Below are positions 28,114-37,119 of a stretch of 64,000 nt of DNA, one piece after another. Position numbers and translations under genes: made by a program. The DNA is from Bacteroidota bacterium (lineage in GTDB: Bacteria; Bacteroidota; Bacteroidia; Chitinophagales; Chitinophagaceae): contig JADJZY010000035.1 of assembly GCA_016715505.1 (NCBI GenBank), forward strand, positions 62,001-126,000, written 5' to 3'. Under the pieces are notes generated by a model. It saw only the letters and a program-made list of their open reading frames with translations. It was not told the origin of the DNA and made no database searches. How positions within the stretch are numbered: the stretch's first letter is position 1; each line of letters begins with the position of its first letter.

Positions 28114-29538
28114 ATGCGCATATTTTGTTTCATATTCTTCATCTTCAACCTGTCTGTTTCTTATGCGCAAAAAGCCACCCTGACAGATGCTTCAGAATTC
28201 AATATTCGTCGGGATGATTTTTATATCCTGGGAAAATGGAAAAATTGGACAGCCGTTTATTTGCGCAATGGCAATGAGTATAAAATGCTTTGTTTTGATC
28301 AACAAGGCCATAAAGTCAAACAATTTGTCCTCAACGAATTGCAGGACGAATGCGAGGAAGTTAGGCTAACACCTTCAGGAGAATCCATCTCCATCAGCTG
28401 GGAAAAAATAGAACAAAAAAAGAAAACAGTCTACGTTTCCCGCCTCGATGAGAATGGACGAATGCAACCTGCAAAGGAAGTTTTTTCGGTACCCCATGGC
28501 AATTTTCGAAGAATCAATCTTGAATATGGCGTAAGTCCGGATAAAAACTATCAGGTTGTTTTTTGCGAAAGTCGTGAGGATGATATGCATGTGTTGAAAG
28601 CATGTATTTTGGATGCAGAAATGGGGGTGAAAAAGAATGTGGAACAGAAAATCAGCGAAAAGGATTTTACATTAACGGAAAAGGTATTTATTAGCAATTC
28701 GGGGCATGTGTATTTACTGGCGTCCGAAACGCCGAATCAAAAAGGAGCCCTGGAGGGATTACGTGTATTGTCCTGCAAAAATGCTGAGCAGTCTTTTATG
28801 TCATACGAGATACCATTAAACAAGCACCATGTGAGTCAGATTCAATTGTGTCAGGATCCCCAAAATGCAAATTTGTATATCTGCGGCTATTATGGGGATG
28901 GAAAATACAGTTCTCCCAAAGGCTTGTTTTTTTCTGTTTTTAATGAAGAACAGCAAGCTCCGACTATTAGCCATTTCACGCCCATAGCCATGCAGGTAAC
29001 CGGATATAAAGCGGATTTGAGAGACATGAAAATCAAGCATGTTTCTATCAAGAAGGATGGTGGTATAGAACTTGCAGCAGAAAGAACCTATCAGAATATT
29101 CGAACATTGGTCAGTCAAAATCCGGCCATGACGACCTCCATGGTTCCAATGCCTGAATCAACCCGTTCGGTCAATGAATTTTATTATGATGAGATTGCCG
29201 TGTTTAATTTAAAGATGGATGGCACCCTGCTTTGGAATCAGGTTATTTTGAAAGAACAAATGACCACAGAAGATGCCGGTATATATTCTTCATTTGGTTT
29301 GATGGAATATCCCAAAGGGAAAATATTTGTGTTCAACGATTTTAGTAGTAAAAAATCACGACTCATTGCGGCTTATTTGTCAGCCAAAGGAGATCATCAA
29401 ATGAAAGAACTACCTGTATCTAATGTAGATTCTGATTGGGATTTATTGCCTCGTTCGTCGATACAAACGGGCAAAACAGAAATCTGGATTCCGGCATTAC
29501 AGAAAGGCTATATTTGCTTCCTTAAATTAGCTTATTAG
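28114..29538 (+). CDS. Hypothetical exported protein
   Basis: About 474 residues from ATG 28114, preferred over the TTG at 28093 because it starts directly with a normal signal peptide (MRIFCFIFFIFNLSVSYAQ). The mature part has many short strand-rich segments (for example EYGVSPDKNYQVVFCESRE, LFFSVFNEEQ, YSSFGLMEYPKGKIFVF), suggesting a beta-propeller-like or large beta-sheet fold. I do not recognise a family. Its stop is 10 nt before the next gene, a membrane protein, so they are probably cotranscribed. Confidence 0.7.
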   Translation: MRIFCFIFFIFNLSVSYAQKATLTDASEFNIRRDDFYILGKWKNWTAVYLRNGNEYKMLCFDQQGHKVKQFVLNELQDECEEVRLTPSGESISISWEKIEQKKKTVYVSRLDENGRMQPAKEVFSVPHGNFRRINLEYGVSPDKNYQVVFCESREDDMHVLKACILDAEMGVKKNVEQKISEKDFTLTEKVFISNSGHVYLLASETPNQKGALEGLRVLSCKNAEQSFMSYEIPLNKHHVSQIQLCQDPQNANLYICGYYGDGKYSSPKGLFFSVFNEEQQAPTISHFTPIAMQVTGYKADLRDMKIKHVSIKKDGGIELAAERTYQNIRTLVSQNPAMTTSMVPMPESTRSVNEFYYDEIAVFNLKMDGTLLWNQVILKEQMTTEDAGIYSSFGLMEYPKGKIFVFNDFSSKKSRLIAAYLSAKGDHQMKELPVSNVDSDWDLLPRSSIQTGKTEIWIPALQKGYICFLKLAY

Positions 29539-29548
29539 TTTTTGCGCT

Positions 29549-30531
29549 GTGTTGAATGTATTTAAACGAAATGATGCCCTGTCTTTTGTGGCCTTGGTAC
29601 TGTTGGCCATGGTCCTGAAAGTACATCTGTTGATGTATCCACCTGCGTGGTCATCCTTGCAGGGTTTTATGAAGGCAACTTTATTTAATTTTCCGGGAAT
29701 AGAAGCTTTTTATCAATCCAATCCAATTGCCTGGATACTTTTATCAGCATTGATTCAAACCATTTTTGCGGTCTATTTGAACTTCACGCTAATCCGGCAA
29801 AAACTTTTTCAGCAAAAGACTTTAGTTCCGGCTGCGGTATTTCTGATTTATTCTGCAATGGTTCCGGCTTGTAATATTTTGAGTGTGGCGTATATCTCCG
29901 GGATGCTCATATTTATTGCTTTTTCGTTGAGTATGGATTTGTACCAAATGCAGGATGCGCGCTCACGTGTGTACAATATTGGCATTTTTGCAGCATTAGG
30001 CACTTTGTTCTATTTCCCGTCTGTGTTATTCTTTCTCTTGTTTCTGGTAATTATTTTAATTCTTCGTTCTGCCAATTTAAAGGATATGGTCGCCTTTGTA
30101 CTGGGTTATCTCACCCCTGTTTATTTTGCATTCGGTATCCGGTTTTTATTACTTAAAAGAATACGCATTTCTATTTTTACAAACACCTGCAATTGCCCTT
30201 GCAAGTGAGTACCTTTTTGTATTTCGGGGTGATTACCCTTATTTCCATTCTTTTGTTGGTGTATGCAGCCTATTTAAACAATCATGCCGGTTATCGGATA
30301 CCCATAGGCGTGAAGAAAAAATGGAATACGGTCTTCTGGTATTTTTTTATGGCAGCACTTGCAGGCGTTTTTGCACCTGAATTTCCGGCTTATACGTGGA
30401 TAGTGGCCATCATTCCTTTTAGCATAATATTAAGCCAGTGCTTCCTGAACAATCTGGAAAAATATAATACCTTTACCTTCTATTTTTTTCTGCTTGCAGT
30501 ATTTGTTATTCAGTGGTTTCTAAATAGTTAG
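29549..30531 (+). CDS. DUF6427-like integral membrane protein (frameshifted)
   Basis: About 327 codons with two breaks, both explained by one extra base: A run 30155-30158 and T run 30214-30218. The joined protein begins MLNVFKRNDALSFVALVLLAM and has roughly 8-9 hydrophobic segments with few charged residues (for example YLNFTLIRQKLFQ, ISGMLIFIAFSLS, ALGTLFYFPSVLFFLLFLV). This layout matches the Bacteroidota DUF6427 family, often found near purine or cell-envelope genes; function unknown. It precedes purQ on the same strand with a 48-nt gap. Confidence 0.75.
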
Positions 30532-30579
30532 CGCCAAAGTATATCTTTTGCTTGCCAAGTCTCTTGAAACAAACACAAT

Positions 30580-31266
30580 ATGAAATTTGGTCTAGTTGTA
30601 TTTCCCGGTTCGAATTGCGATAAAGACATGGAAAACGCCCTGCGCGAAGATCTTGGCCAGGATGTTGTGATGTTATGGCACAAAGATGATCAATTACAAG
30701 GTTTTGGTCCTGAAGATTGCATCGTCTTACCGGGCGGATTTTCTTACGGAGATTATTTGCGTTGCGGCGCTCTGGCCCGTTTTAGTCCAATGATGGAACA
30801 AGTGATTGCACATGCCAATCGCGGGGGAAAAGTATTGGGCGTTTGCAATGGTTTTCAAATTTTGTGTGAAGCAGGATTGTTACCCGGTGCTTTATTGCTC
30901 AATGATCATCAGCTTTTCAATTGTAAAAATGTGTTCATTAAAAGCGAGAATAACCTGGCACCTATTTCTAAAGATTGTGTAGGTGAGCCCCTCTGTATTC
31001 CGGTAGCGCATGGAGAAGGTCGATATTATGCAGATGCCGCTACCATCGAGCAACTCGAAAAAAATAACCAGGTGATTTTTAAGTATTGCGATGCAAAGGG
31101 CATGATTGGTGAAGGAAACCCCAACGGTGCTACAAATCACATTGCTGGTATTTGTAACGAAGGCCGGAATGTATTTGGCATGATGCCTCATCCTGAACGT
31201 GCTTGTTCATCTGTATTGGGAAATACGGACGGACTCAAAATTTTTAAAAGTCTGATTTTAAATTAA
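30580..31266 (+). CDS. purQ: Phosphoribosylformylglycinamidine synthase subunit PurQ
   Basis: A 228-residue class I glutamine amidotransferase that supplies ammonia to PurL in the fourth step of purine synthesis. Motifs: FPGSNCDKDM near the N-terminus, VLPGGFSYGDYLRCG, the nucleophile Cys in VLGVCNGFQIL, and the His-Glu dyad in MMPHPERA. It is a complete protein of normal length for the separate small subunit, meaning the organism uses the PurL/PurQ/PurS layout rather than one large PurL; the partners are not in this window. Followed by two DsbD-like genes on the same strand, unlikely to be functionally linked. Confidence 0.95.
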   Translation: MKFGLVVFPGSNCDKDMENALREDLGQDVVMLWHKDDQLQGFGPEDCIVLPGGFSYGDYLRCGALARFSPMMEQVIAHANRGGKVLGVCNGFQILCEAGLLPGALLLNDHQLFNCKNVFIKSENNLAPISKDCVGEPLCIPVAHGEGRYYADAATIEQLEKNNQVIFKYCDAKGMIGEGNPNGATNHIAGICNEGRNVFGMMPHPERACSSVLGNTDGLKIFKSLILN

Positions 31267-31299
31267 ACGGCCTTACCCCGTATTCGGTAACCTCGGCTT

Positions 31300-31749
31300 A
31301 TGAAGTTTTTAATGACTATTTATTTGGTGTTGATGACAGTTGTTTTCAGTCATGCCCAATCCGAAACTTTACCCATCAAATGGTCCTTTCGGGCGGAACC
31401 GGAAAAGGAAGCCGGCGTTTATACCATTTATGCAACGGCGATGATCGAAGCCGGATGGCATGTGTTTGCACCTATTCCGGGTGGAGATGGATTGTTGATA
31501 CCCACACAAATTACCCTGGATCAACCTGAATTGTTTCGTGATTTGGGAAACCTTCAGTCAGAAGGAAAAGAGATTCATCAGGAAATGGATGGCGTTGGGT
31601 TGGTTCATTTTTTTGAAAAACAAGTGACCTTAAAAATGACTGTTCATACAGACAAAACAAAATTGTTCAAAGGATTTGTCACTTTTCAGTTATGTAACGA
31701 AAAGATGTGCCTGCCTCCTTCGGATCAGTCTTTTGAAATTAAATTATAA
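31300..31749 (+). CDS. Stand-alone DsbD N-terminal (alpha) domain protein
   Basis: A 149-residue periplasmic protein with signal peptide (MKFLMTIYLVLMTVVFSHAQ) and one immunoglobulin-like DsbD-alpha domain: KWSFRAEPEKEAG at the start, AGWHVFAP, GLVHFFEKQVTL, and the redox pair in FQLCNEKMCLPPS. In DsbD this domain passes electrons to periplasmic partners. Here it is a separate small gene directly before a full DsbD that has its own alpha domain, so it looks like a tandem duplicate working as an extra electron shuttle (inference). 23 nt separate the two genes. Confidence 0.85.
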   Translation: MKFLMTIYLVLMTVVFSHAQSETLPIKWSFRAEPEKEAGVYTIYATAMIEAGWHVFAPIPGGDGLLIPTQITLDQPELFRDLGNLQSEGKEIHQEMDGVGLVHFFEKQVTLKMTVHTDKTKLFKGFVTFQLCNEKMCLPPSDQSFEIKL

Positions 31750-31772
31750 CCCAAGTTGTTAAATAGGAATTC

Positions 31773-33887
31773 ATGAAATTAATGAAATTGTTTTTGGCGC
31801 TGATGCTACTAAGCAGCATCGGGGCGAGTGCCCAGATTATTGCTGATCCAACCACCTGGTCGTTTGAAGCCAAAAAAATCAAAGACAATGATTATGAGTT
31901 ACGTATTCAGTGTAAACTCAAGCCGGAATGGCATTTGTGGAGTATTGATCCGGGGGGCGATGGTATGCTGGTTCCACCAACCTTTACCTTTGAAAAAAAT
32001 CCGGATATTCAAATAGTAGGAAAAATTCAGGAGAAAGGGAAACGAATCGATCAGGATTTTCCCGGTGTGGATGGGATTACACATTTTTATGAAAATGCAG
32101 TTTCCTATACACAGCGTTTTAAAGTAAAAAAGAATACCACCCTGAAAGGGAATATAAATTATCAAACTTGTGACCATGCGCAATGTTTAGCACCTAAAGA
32201 CAAATCTTTCTCCGTAAATATTACCGATGCTGTAGCTGATGCCGTGACAGATACTACGCAGAAACAAAATGATACAACGGGAATTGCACAAGCTCCTACA
32301 ATCGAAAATCAGGATACGCCGATTGTTTCTGCTGCACCGGTTTCGCCCGTCAGTAAAACCGAAGCCAATCCGCCAGCACAGGAAGTCAAACCCGAGCGAA
32401 GTAACCTGATGCTTTTGCTGGAAGGTATGGGCGGCGGACTTTTAGCCATTATCACACCTTGTGTATTTGCGATGTTACCAATGACCGTCAGTTTTTTTAT
32501 CAAACGTACTAAGGACCGTGCATCCGGCATTAAGGTGGCCTTGCAGTATAGTTTGAGTATCGTGATCATTTTTGCTTTGCTCGGACTTTTGCTCACTTTT
32601 GTCAACAATAAAAATATCCTTTATGAGATATCTTCTCATTGGGTAACCAATGTATTCTTCTTTGTGGTGTTTGTGATTTTCGGTGTAGCCTTTTTGGGTG
32701 CCTTTGAAATTACCCTTCCGGCAAGATGGTCCACCTTTACAGATAGTAAAGCCAATATGAACAGTTGGAGTGGCATTTTCTTCATGGCCCTCACCTTGGC
32801 CATCGTGTCATTTTCCTGCACAGCCCCTTTTATTGGCGGTTTGATTTCGGAGATTTCTAAAGGTCAAAAAATAGGACCGCTATTTGGATTTACCGGTTTT
32901 GGATTGGGTCTTGCATTGCCTTTTACCCTCTTTGCTATTTTTCCGCAGTTGCTGACGGCACTCACTAAACAAGGTGGATGGCTCAATGCCGTAAAAGTGA
33001 CATTTGGATTTGTAGAACTCGCTTTGGCCTTTAAATTTTTAAGCAATGCTGATTTGCAAATGGGTTGGCGTTTATTGGATCGTGAAATATTTATTGCAAT
33101 CTGGATCGTGATTGCCATTGCTCTTGCCATGTATTTGTTCGGTATGATACGTTTTAGCCACGACAGCGAAATGCCCAAAAACGACTGGGGTTTGCCTTAT
33201 CTCACGGTAACCCGATTGAGTTTTGCGCTCATTGCATTGTTTACCGCTTTTTATATGTTGCCTGGTATGTGGGGTGCGCCTTTAAATGGTTTAGGTGCAT
33301 TTGTTCCTCCTATGGGAACCCAAGATTTTGTTTTAAGTGGCAACAGTGGAGGAGGAACTGGTTCTGCAGAGAAACATGAAAATAAAAATAAGTATGCATC
33401 TTCCTTTGCCATCTATGAGCCGGAAGTGGTAAAGAAACATGGTATGAATACTTACTTTGATTATCAGGAAGCATTGAAAGCCTCAAAGGAACAGCACAAA
33501 CCTATCATGCTCGACTTTACCGGAATTACCTGCGTGAATTGTCGGAAAATGGAAACGGAAGTTTGGAGTAATGAAGCTGTGTTTCAAAGAATGAAGGAAA
33601 AGTTTATCGTGGTTTCATTGTTTTGTGATGCTACCAATATTCCAATTCCTGAAAATGAGTGGTATGAATCGACATTTTTAGGCAGTACCGTAAAGTCTTT
33701 AGGTCAAAGGAATGCAGATATTCAGGCAACAAAATATAATTCCAATACCCAACCTTATTATTTTTTCATCGACGAAAATGAACAATTATTGGCAGAAGGC
33801 GGATATGGGTATGATCCAAGTGCTGCTAAGTTTATTGCACATTTAGACAAGGTGTTGGAAAAATATCAACAACAAAAGAAACCTTAA
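31773..33887 (+). CDS. Protein-disulfide reductase DsbD family (alpha domain, membrane core, thioredoxin domain)
   Basis: A 704-residue thiol transporter that carries electrons from cytoplasmic thioredoxin to the periplasm. Layout: signal peptide (to SIGASAQ), alpha domain with CDHAQC (about 130-135), a Thr/Gln/Pro-rich linker, an eight-helix membrane core with the two redox Cys in ITPCVFAMLPM and FSCTAPFIGG, and a C-terminal thioredoxin domain with ITCVNCRKME (CxxC) and the YFFIDE strand. The usual TPCVFPM is TPCVFAM here. The 3' end overlaps the convergent GH3 gene by 4 nt. All six catalytic Cys are present, so it should be functional. Confidence 0.92.
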   Translation: MKLMKLFLALMLLSSIGASAQIIADPTTWSFEAKKIKDNDYELRIQCKLKPEWHLWSIDPGGDGMLVPPTFTFEKNPDIQIVGKIQEKGKRIDQDFPGVDGITHFYENAVSYTQRFKVKKNTTLKGNINYQTCDHAQCLAPKDKSFSVNITDAVADAVTDTTQKQNDTTGIAQAPTIENQDTPIVSAAPVSPVSKTEANPPAQEVKPERSNLMLLLEGMGGGLLAIITPCVFAMLPMTVSFFIKRTKDRASGIKVALQYSLSIVIIFALLGLLLTFVNNKNILYEISSHWVTNVFFFVVFVIFGVAFLGAFEITLPARWSTFTDSKANMNSWSGIFFMALTLAIVSFSCTAPFIGGLISEISKGQKIGPLFGFTGFGLGLALPFTLFAIFPQLLTALTKQGGWLNAVKVTFGFVELALAFKFLSNADLQMGWRLLDREIFIAIWIVIAIALAMYLFGMIRFSHDSEMPKNDWGLPYLTVTRLSFALIALFTAFYMLPGMWGAPLNGLGAFVPPMGTQDFVLSGNSGGGTGSAEKHENKNKYASSFAIYEPEVVKKHGMNTYFDYQEALKASKEQHKPIMLDFTGITCVNCRKMETEVWSNEAVFQRMKEKFIVVSLFCDATNIPIPENEWYESTFLGSTVKSLGQRNADIQATKYNSNTQPYYFFIDENEQLLAEGGYGYDPSAAKFIAHLDKVLEKYQQQKKP

Positions 33888-35386
33888 TTCTTTTTTCGAA
33901 ATGCCTGCATGGCATCAGCAATTGTGCGGTCATTACTCAAACGAGGAACTTTATTTTGGCCGCCTAGTTTGCCAATCGATTTCATGTAAAGAATAAAGGC
34001 ATCCTTTTGAAGAACCTGAATCTTTAATCTGGATAAGATATTTCCTTTTCGCAGGTCTTCGTAATAAATATTTTTATTCCGCAGTCCCTGATCGATTTCT
34101 TCGGCAAATTTTTCTAGGTCTTCCGGTTCGTTTTCAAAAGCCACCAACCATTCATGGCAACTGTTTCCATCTCCTTGTCCGGCAATTAGAGGAGCCACGC
34201 TATATTCAATCGTTTTAACGGCATATTTTTCGCTGGCTCTTTTCATGGCATATTCTACTTCTTCGGCAATGACATGTTCCCCAAAAGCCGAAATAAAATG
34301 TTTGATCCGTCCGGTAACGACAATACGGTATGGGTCCAGCGAAACAAATTTTATCGTATCTCCAATATTATAAGCCCATAGTCCGGCATTGCTGCTGATG
34401 ATCAAGGCATAATTCACACCTTTTTCTACCTGATTTAAAGTAAGTCGGGTGGGTTTCTCATTAAAAATTTCAGCAGCCGGTACAAATTCGAAAAACATAC
34501 CTGCCCTGGTATTCAACAAGAGGCCTTCTTCCTTGCGGGTATCCTGAAAGGCGAAAAATCCTTCGCTAGCCGGAAATGTTTCGATGCAATCGATGGATGA
34601 ACCGATGGTCTCGAACAATTTAGCCCGATAAGGTTCAAAATTGACGCCTCCATGTACGATGAGCGATAAATTCGGAAAAAGATTCTTGATAGACTTTCCA
34701 CTTCGCTCAAGCAGTCGGTCAAAATACATTTGCATCCAGGGCGGAATACCACTTATCAGGGTCATGTTTCGATGCATGGTTTCGTTCACAATGGCATCCA
34801 GTTTTGTTTCCCAATCTTCAATGCAGTTGGTTTTATAAGTAGGTAATTGGTTTTTGCGCAAATAACCGGGCACATGATGATTGACGATTCCACTTAAGCG
34901 ACCACTTAATATGCCATTTACCTTTTCCAATTCCGGTGATCCGGATAAAAAAATCATTTGACCATCCACAAAAGAAGCATTTCCCGTTTCGGCGATATAG
35001 CATAAGAGGGCGTTGCGTGCAGCCTGGATATGTGCCGGCATACTTTCCCTGGAGATAGGGATGTATTTGGCGCCGCTGGTAGTACCACTGGTTTTGGCAA
35101 AATAAAGAGGTTTACCCGGCCATAATATATTCGGGTTACCCTGCTTTGCTAATTGAATATAATTGCTGATTTGTTCGTAATCCCTGATTGGAACGGCGTC
35201 CTGAAAATCCTTCACTTGGTTTAACTGGCCGAAACGATGATCTGAGCCGAATTGGGTATTTTGTCCACTGCGAATGAGTTGATTTAAAATCGTAGCCTGG
35301 TCGACCACAGCATTCCGCATGTGAAGTTGAACTTGTTTAGAAATATACCGGGCAAAAGGTTTTGCGATAACCGACTTCAGATTCAT
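33884..35386 (-). CDS. GH3 auxin-responsive-promoter-like adenylating protein
   Basis: About 500 residues. Bacterial homologue of plant GH3 acyl-acid amido synthetases: phosphate-loop-like AKTSGTTSGAKYIPIS, an acyl-binding region LSLIVHGGVNFEPYR, ETFPASEGFFAFQD, and the hinge/adenylate region NIGDTIKFVSLDPYRIVVTGR followed by FGEHVIAEEVE. Substrates of the bacterial proteins are not established. The frame extends to 35395, but that ATG would lie inside the TACTTTTG promoter box (35393-35400), so the next ATG (35386, MNLKSVIAKPF) is the likely start. Overlaps dsbD tail to tail by 4 nt. Confidence 0.88.
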   Translation of the reverse strand: MNLKSVIAKPFARYISKQVQLHMRNAVVDQATILNQLIRSGQNTQFGSDHRFGQLNQVKDFQDAVPIRDYEQISNYIQLAKQGNPNILWPGKPLYFAKTSGTTSGAKYIPISRESMPAHIQAARNALLCYIAETGNASFVDGQMIFLSGSPELEKVNGILSGRLSGIVNHHVPGYLRKNQLPTYKTNCIEDWETKLDAIVNETMHRNMTLISGIPPWMQMYFDRLLERSGKSIKNLFPNLSLIVHGGVNFEPYRAKLFETIGSSIDCIETFPASEGFFAFQDTRKEEGLLLNTRAGMFFEFVPAAEIFNEKPTRLTLNQVEKGVNYALIISSNAGLWAYNIGDTIKFVSLDPYRIVVTGRIKHFISAFGEHVIAEEVEYAMKRASEKYAVKTIEYSVAPLIAGQGDGNSCHEWLVAFENEPEDLEKFAEEIDQGLRNKNIYYEDLRKGNILSRLKIQVLQKDAFILYMKSIGKLGGQNKVPRLSNDRTIADAMQAFRKKN

Positions 35387-35392
35387 GGGGTA

Positions 35393-35400
35393 CAAAAGTA
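35393..35400 (-). promoter_or_regulatory. -7 box (TACTTTTG) of the GH3-like gene
   Basis: The minus strand reads TACTTTTG, 6 nt upstream of the preferred ATG (35386). It argues against translation starting at the more upstream ATG, which overlaps the box. Confidence 0.55.
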
Positions 35401-35537
35401 AGTAAAGCGAACGACCTTGCAGCAGTTTTCATCCTTCCTGAAGGGGCTTAAAAAGCTTAAAAATGAAAAAAAACGACAATTTTCAGGAAAAATCTGTTAA
35501 AAACAGGCCCGTATTAGCTTTAAATTGCATATGTCCC

Positions 35538-35568
35538 TTGGAAATAATAAAAACTACCTTTACATTTG
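35538..35568 (+). promoter_or_regulatory. Promoter of rplU-rpmA
   Basis: TTG (35538-35540), 20 nt, TACATTTG (35561-35568): a full match to the Bacteroidota promoter. The predicted transcript starts near 35573 and leaves a leader of about 20 nt before the rplU ATG at 35594. This also shows that the in-frame upstream ATG codons are not the start. Confidence 0.8.
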
Positions 35569-35593
35569 CACTCCCAAAAATAAATCAAGAGTT

Positions 35594-35881
35594 ATGTTCG
35601 CGATTGTAGATATAGCAGGCCAGCAATTCAAAGTTAAGCAAAATGACAGCTTATTTGTACACCGATTACAAGGTAATCCGGGTGATTCTGTACAACCAAA
35701 AGTATTGATGACTTCCAACGGAGGTTCGCTCAATATGAATGGTTCTGTTCAGGCAGAAATCATGGAACACCTTCAAGGTGATAAGGTGATTACCTTTCAT
35801 AAAAAACGTCGTAAAGGTTATACCAAAAAGATTGGACACCGTGAGGCTTTGACAAAAATCAAAATCACTTCATTGGCATAA
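35594..35881 (+). CDS. rplU: 50S ribosomal protein L21
   Basis: L21 binds 23S rRNA near L20. From ATG 35594 the protein is 95 residues: MFAIVDIAGQQFKVKQ at the N-terminus and the basic TFHKKRRKGYTKKIGHRE motif near the end. Most L21 proteins have about 101-105 residues; here the loop around SNGGSLNMNGSVQAEI is several residues shorter than usual. The frame is open further upstream, but the promoter lies there. rpmA follows after 31 nt, the usual arrangement. Confidence 0.95.
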   Translation: MFAIVDIAGQQFKVKQNDSLFVHRLQGNPGDSVQPKVLMTSNGGSLNMNGSVQAEIMEHLQGDKVITFHKKRRKGYTKKIGHREALTKIKITSLA

Positions 35882-35912
35882 TTCAACATAATTACTTTTA
35901 AAAAAAATTATC

Positions 35913-36158
35913 ATGGCACATAAGAAAGGTGAAGGTAGTGTAAAGAACGGACGCGATTCTCGCAGCAAGCGATTGGGCGTAAAATTATTTGGCGGACAGG
36001 CAGCTATTGCCGGTAACATCATCGTTCGTCAACGTGGAACAGTTTATCATCCAGGTGAAAATGTTGGTCAGGGAAAAGACTTTACTTTATTCGCTCTGAA
36101 TGATGGAACCGTAACATTCCGAAAGACGAAACAAAAAACAGTTATTTCTGTTTTGTAA
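35913..36158 (+). CDS. rpmA: 50S ribosomal protein L27
   Basis: An 81-residue protein beginning MAHKKGEGSVKNGRDSRSKR, with LGVKLFGGQ and the RQRGTVYHPGENVG core. The N-terminus reaches the peptidyl-transferase centre and there is no cleavable N-terminal extension of the Firmicutes type. Cotranscribed with rplU. The promoter of the next gene overlaps its last codons. Confidence 0.96.
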   Translation: MAHKKGEGSVKNGRDSRSKRLGVKLFGGQAAIAGNIIVRQRGTVYHPGENVGQGKDFTLFALNDGTVTFRKTKQKTVISVL

Positions 36159-36183
36159 TTACAAATATTTATATATATATTTG
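36152..36183 (+). promoter_or_regulatory. Promoter of the histone H1-like gene
   Basis: TTTG (36152-36155), 20 nt, TATATTTG (36176-36183): a perfect two-element match. The -33 element lies inside the end of rpmA. The expected leader is about 40 nt. The gene therefore has its own promoter besides read-through from the ribosomal operon. Confidence 0.75.
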
Positions 36184-36229
36184 TAGCCATAAAGTTCTTT
36201 TTATTTACTAACCTTAAAATTCAAAAAAA

Positions 36230-36519
36230 ATGGCAACAGCTAAAAAAGCAGCTCCAAAAAAGGCAGCTACTAAAAAAGCAGCAGCTCCAAAAAAAGCAGC
36301 TACTAAAAAAGCAGCAGCTCCTAAGAAAGCAGCAGCTCCAAAAAAGCAGCAGCTCCTAAGAAAGCAGCAGCTCCAAAAAAAGCAGCAGCTCCTAAGAAAG
36401 CAGCTACTAAAAAAGCAGCAGCTCCTAAGAAAGCAGCTACTAAAAAAGCAGCAGCTCCTAAGAAAGCGGCTACTAAAAAAGCAGCAGCTCCTAAGAAAGC
36501 AGCTCCTAAAAAGAAATAA
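36230..36519 (+). CDS. Histone H1-like Lys/Ala-rich DNA-binding protein (frameshifted repeat)
   Basis: Starts MATAKKAAPKKAATKKAAAP and continues as AAPKK/AATKK units to a stop at 36517-36519, about 96 residues in total. One A is missing in the A6 run 36340-36345, which breaks the frame; every other unit restores the same pentapeptide pattern in the shifted frame, so the original frame is clear. Such highly basic, disordered proteins resemble eukaryotic H1 tails and bacterial Hc1/AlgP-like proteins and are thought to coat DNA; no globular domain is present. It has its own promoter and a strong terminator. Confidence 0.85.
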
Positions 36520-36549
36520 GCTTAACAATCTTAACGTAGTAATTACGTC

Positions 36550-36577
36550 AAAAAATCCCGCAACAGCGGGATTTTTT
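36550..36577 (+). terminator. Strong intrinsic terminator after the H1-like gene
   Basis: AAAAAATCCCGC (36550-36561), loop AACA, GCGGGATTTTTT (36566-36577): a perfect 12-bp stem including the A/T tracts, with a T6 run. It works in both orientations and ends the rplU-rpmA-H1 region. Confidence 0.93.
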
Positions 36578-36650
36578 CGTTTTAGGCCTGCTATATTCAC
36601 TGATAAATCCTGTTTCATCTCAAAATACATGAGCACCAAATCAGCTTGTA

Positions 36651-36658
36651 TATCTTTG
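36651..36658 (+). promoter_or_regulatory. -7 box (TATCTTTG) upstream of the 36.7-42.6 kb gene pair
   Basis: TATCTTTG matches TAnnTTTG and lies 15 nt before the ATG at 36674; an AGGGAG ribosome-binding-like stretch sits between. No clear -33 element. Confidence 0.5.
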
Positions 36659-36673
36659 TGAAAATTTAGGGAG

Positions 36674-37096
36674 ATGAAAAAAAAATTATTATTTCTTATA
36701 CTTATTTGTTGGACCCTTTCCACAACAGCCCAGCAAAAAGATTACAGTGCTTATCCTTATTGGGTTGAAATGATTGATCATCCTTCGACCAATTATTTTG
36801 AGGCAATCAAAGCATTTGATGAGTATTGGAAACACCATATCAAACCGATGGATGAAGAAGAAGTGATGTTTGAAGAAATGAATGAAACAGAAAAATTGCA
36901 CTACGCAGTTCTTGTAAAACATCTGGAAACAATGACTCCGGCCGAACGTCGCGAATTTGATCGATTAAAATATCATTATAAACGATTCAAACAATGGAAA
37001 CTGGCGGTGTTTACGTATGTACAAGAAGATGGTCGGATTCTGAGTGCTGAAGAACGTTTACGTATTTGGCAAGATCAACAAAATTCAAATAAATAA
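36674..37096 (+). CDS. Small hypothetical exported protein
   Basis: A 140-residue protein with signal peptide (MKKKLLFLILICWTLSTTAQ). The mature part is helical, very rich in charged and aromatic residues (EMIDHPSTNYFEAIKAFDEYWK, MTPAERREFDRLKYHYKRFK), with no Cys and no recognised domain. The stop is 23 nt before the giant T9SS protein, suggesting one transcript. A partner role for that surface protein is possible but only inferred from position. Confidence 0.7.
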   Translation: MKKKLLFLILICWTLSTTAQQKDYSAYPYWVEMIDHPSTNYFEAIKAFDEYWKHHIKPMDEEEVMFEEMNETEKLHYAVLVKHLETMTPAERREFDRLKYHYKRFKQWKLAVFTYVQEDGRILSAEERLRIWQDQQNSNK

Positions 37097-37119
37097 ACAT
37101 CACATCTTAAGCAGACAGT

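Noticed and set aside
32309..33178. Three 60-100 codon frames antisense to dsbD
   Set aside because: They mirror membrane-helix codons of the sense gene and contain no known motif.
36230..36661. 143-codon frame at the H1-like locus with a QQLLRK tail
   Set aside because: The QQLLRK part is the AAPKK repeat read in a shifted frame; the true stop is at 36517-36519, before the terminator.
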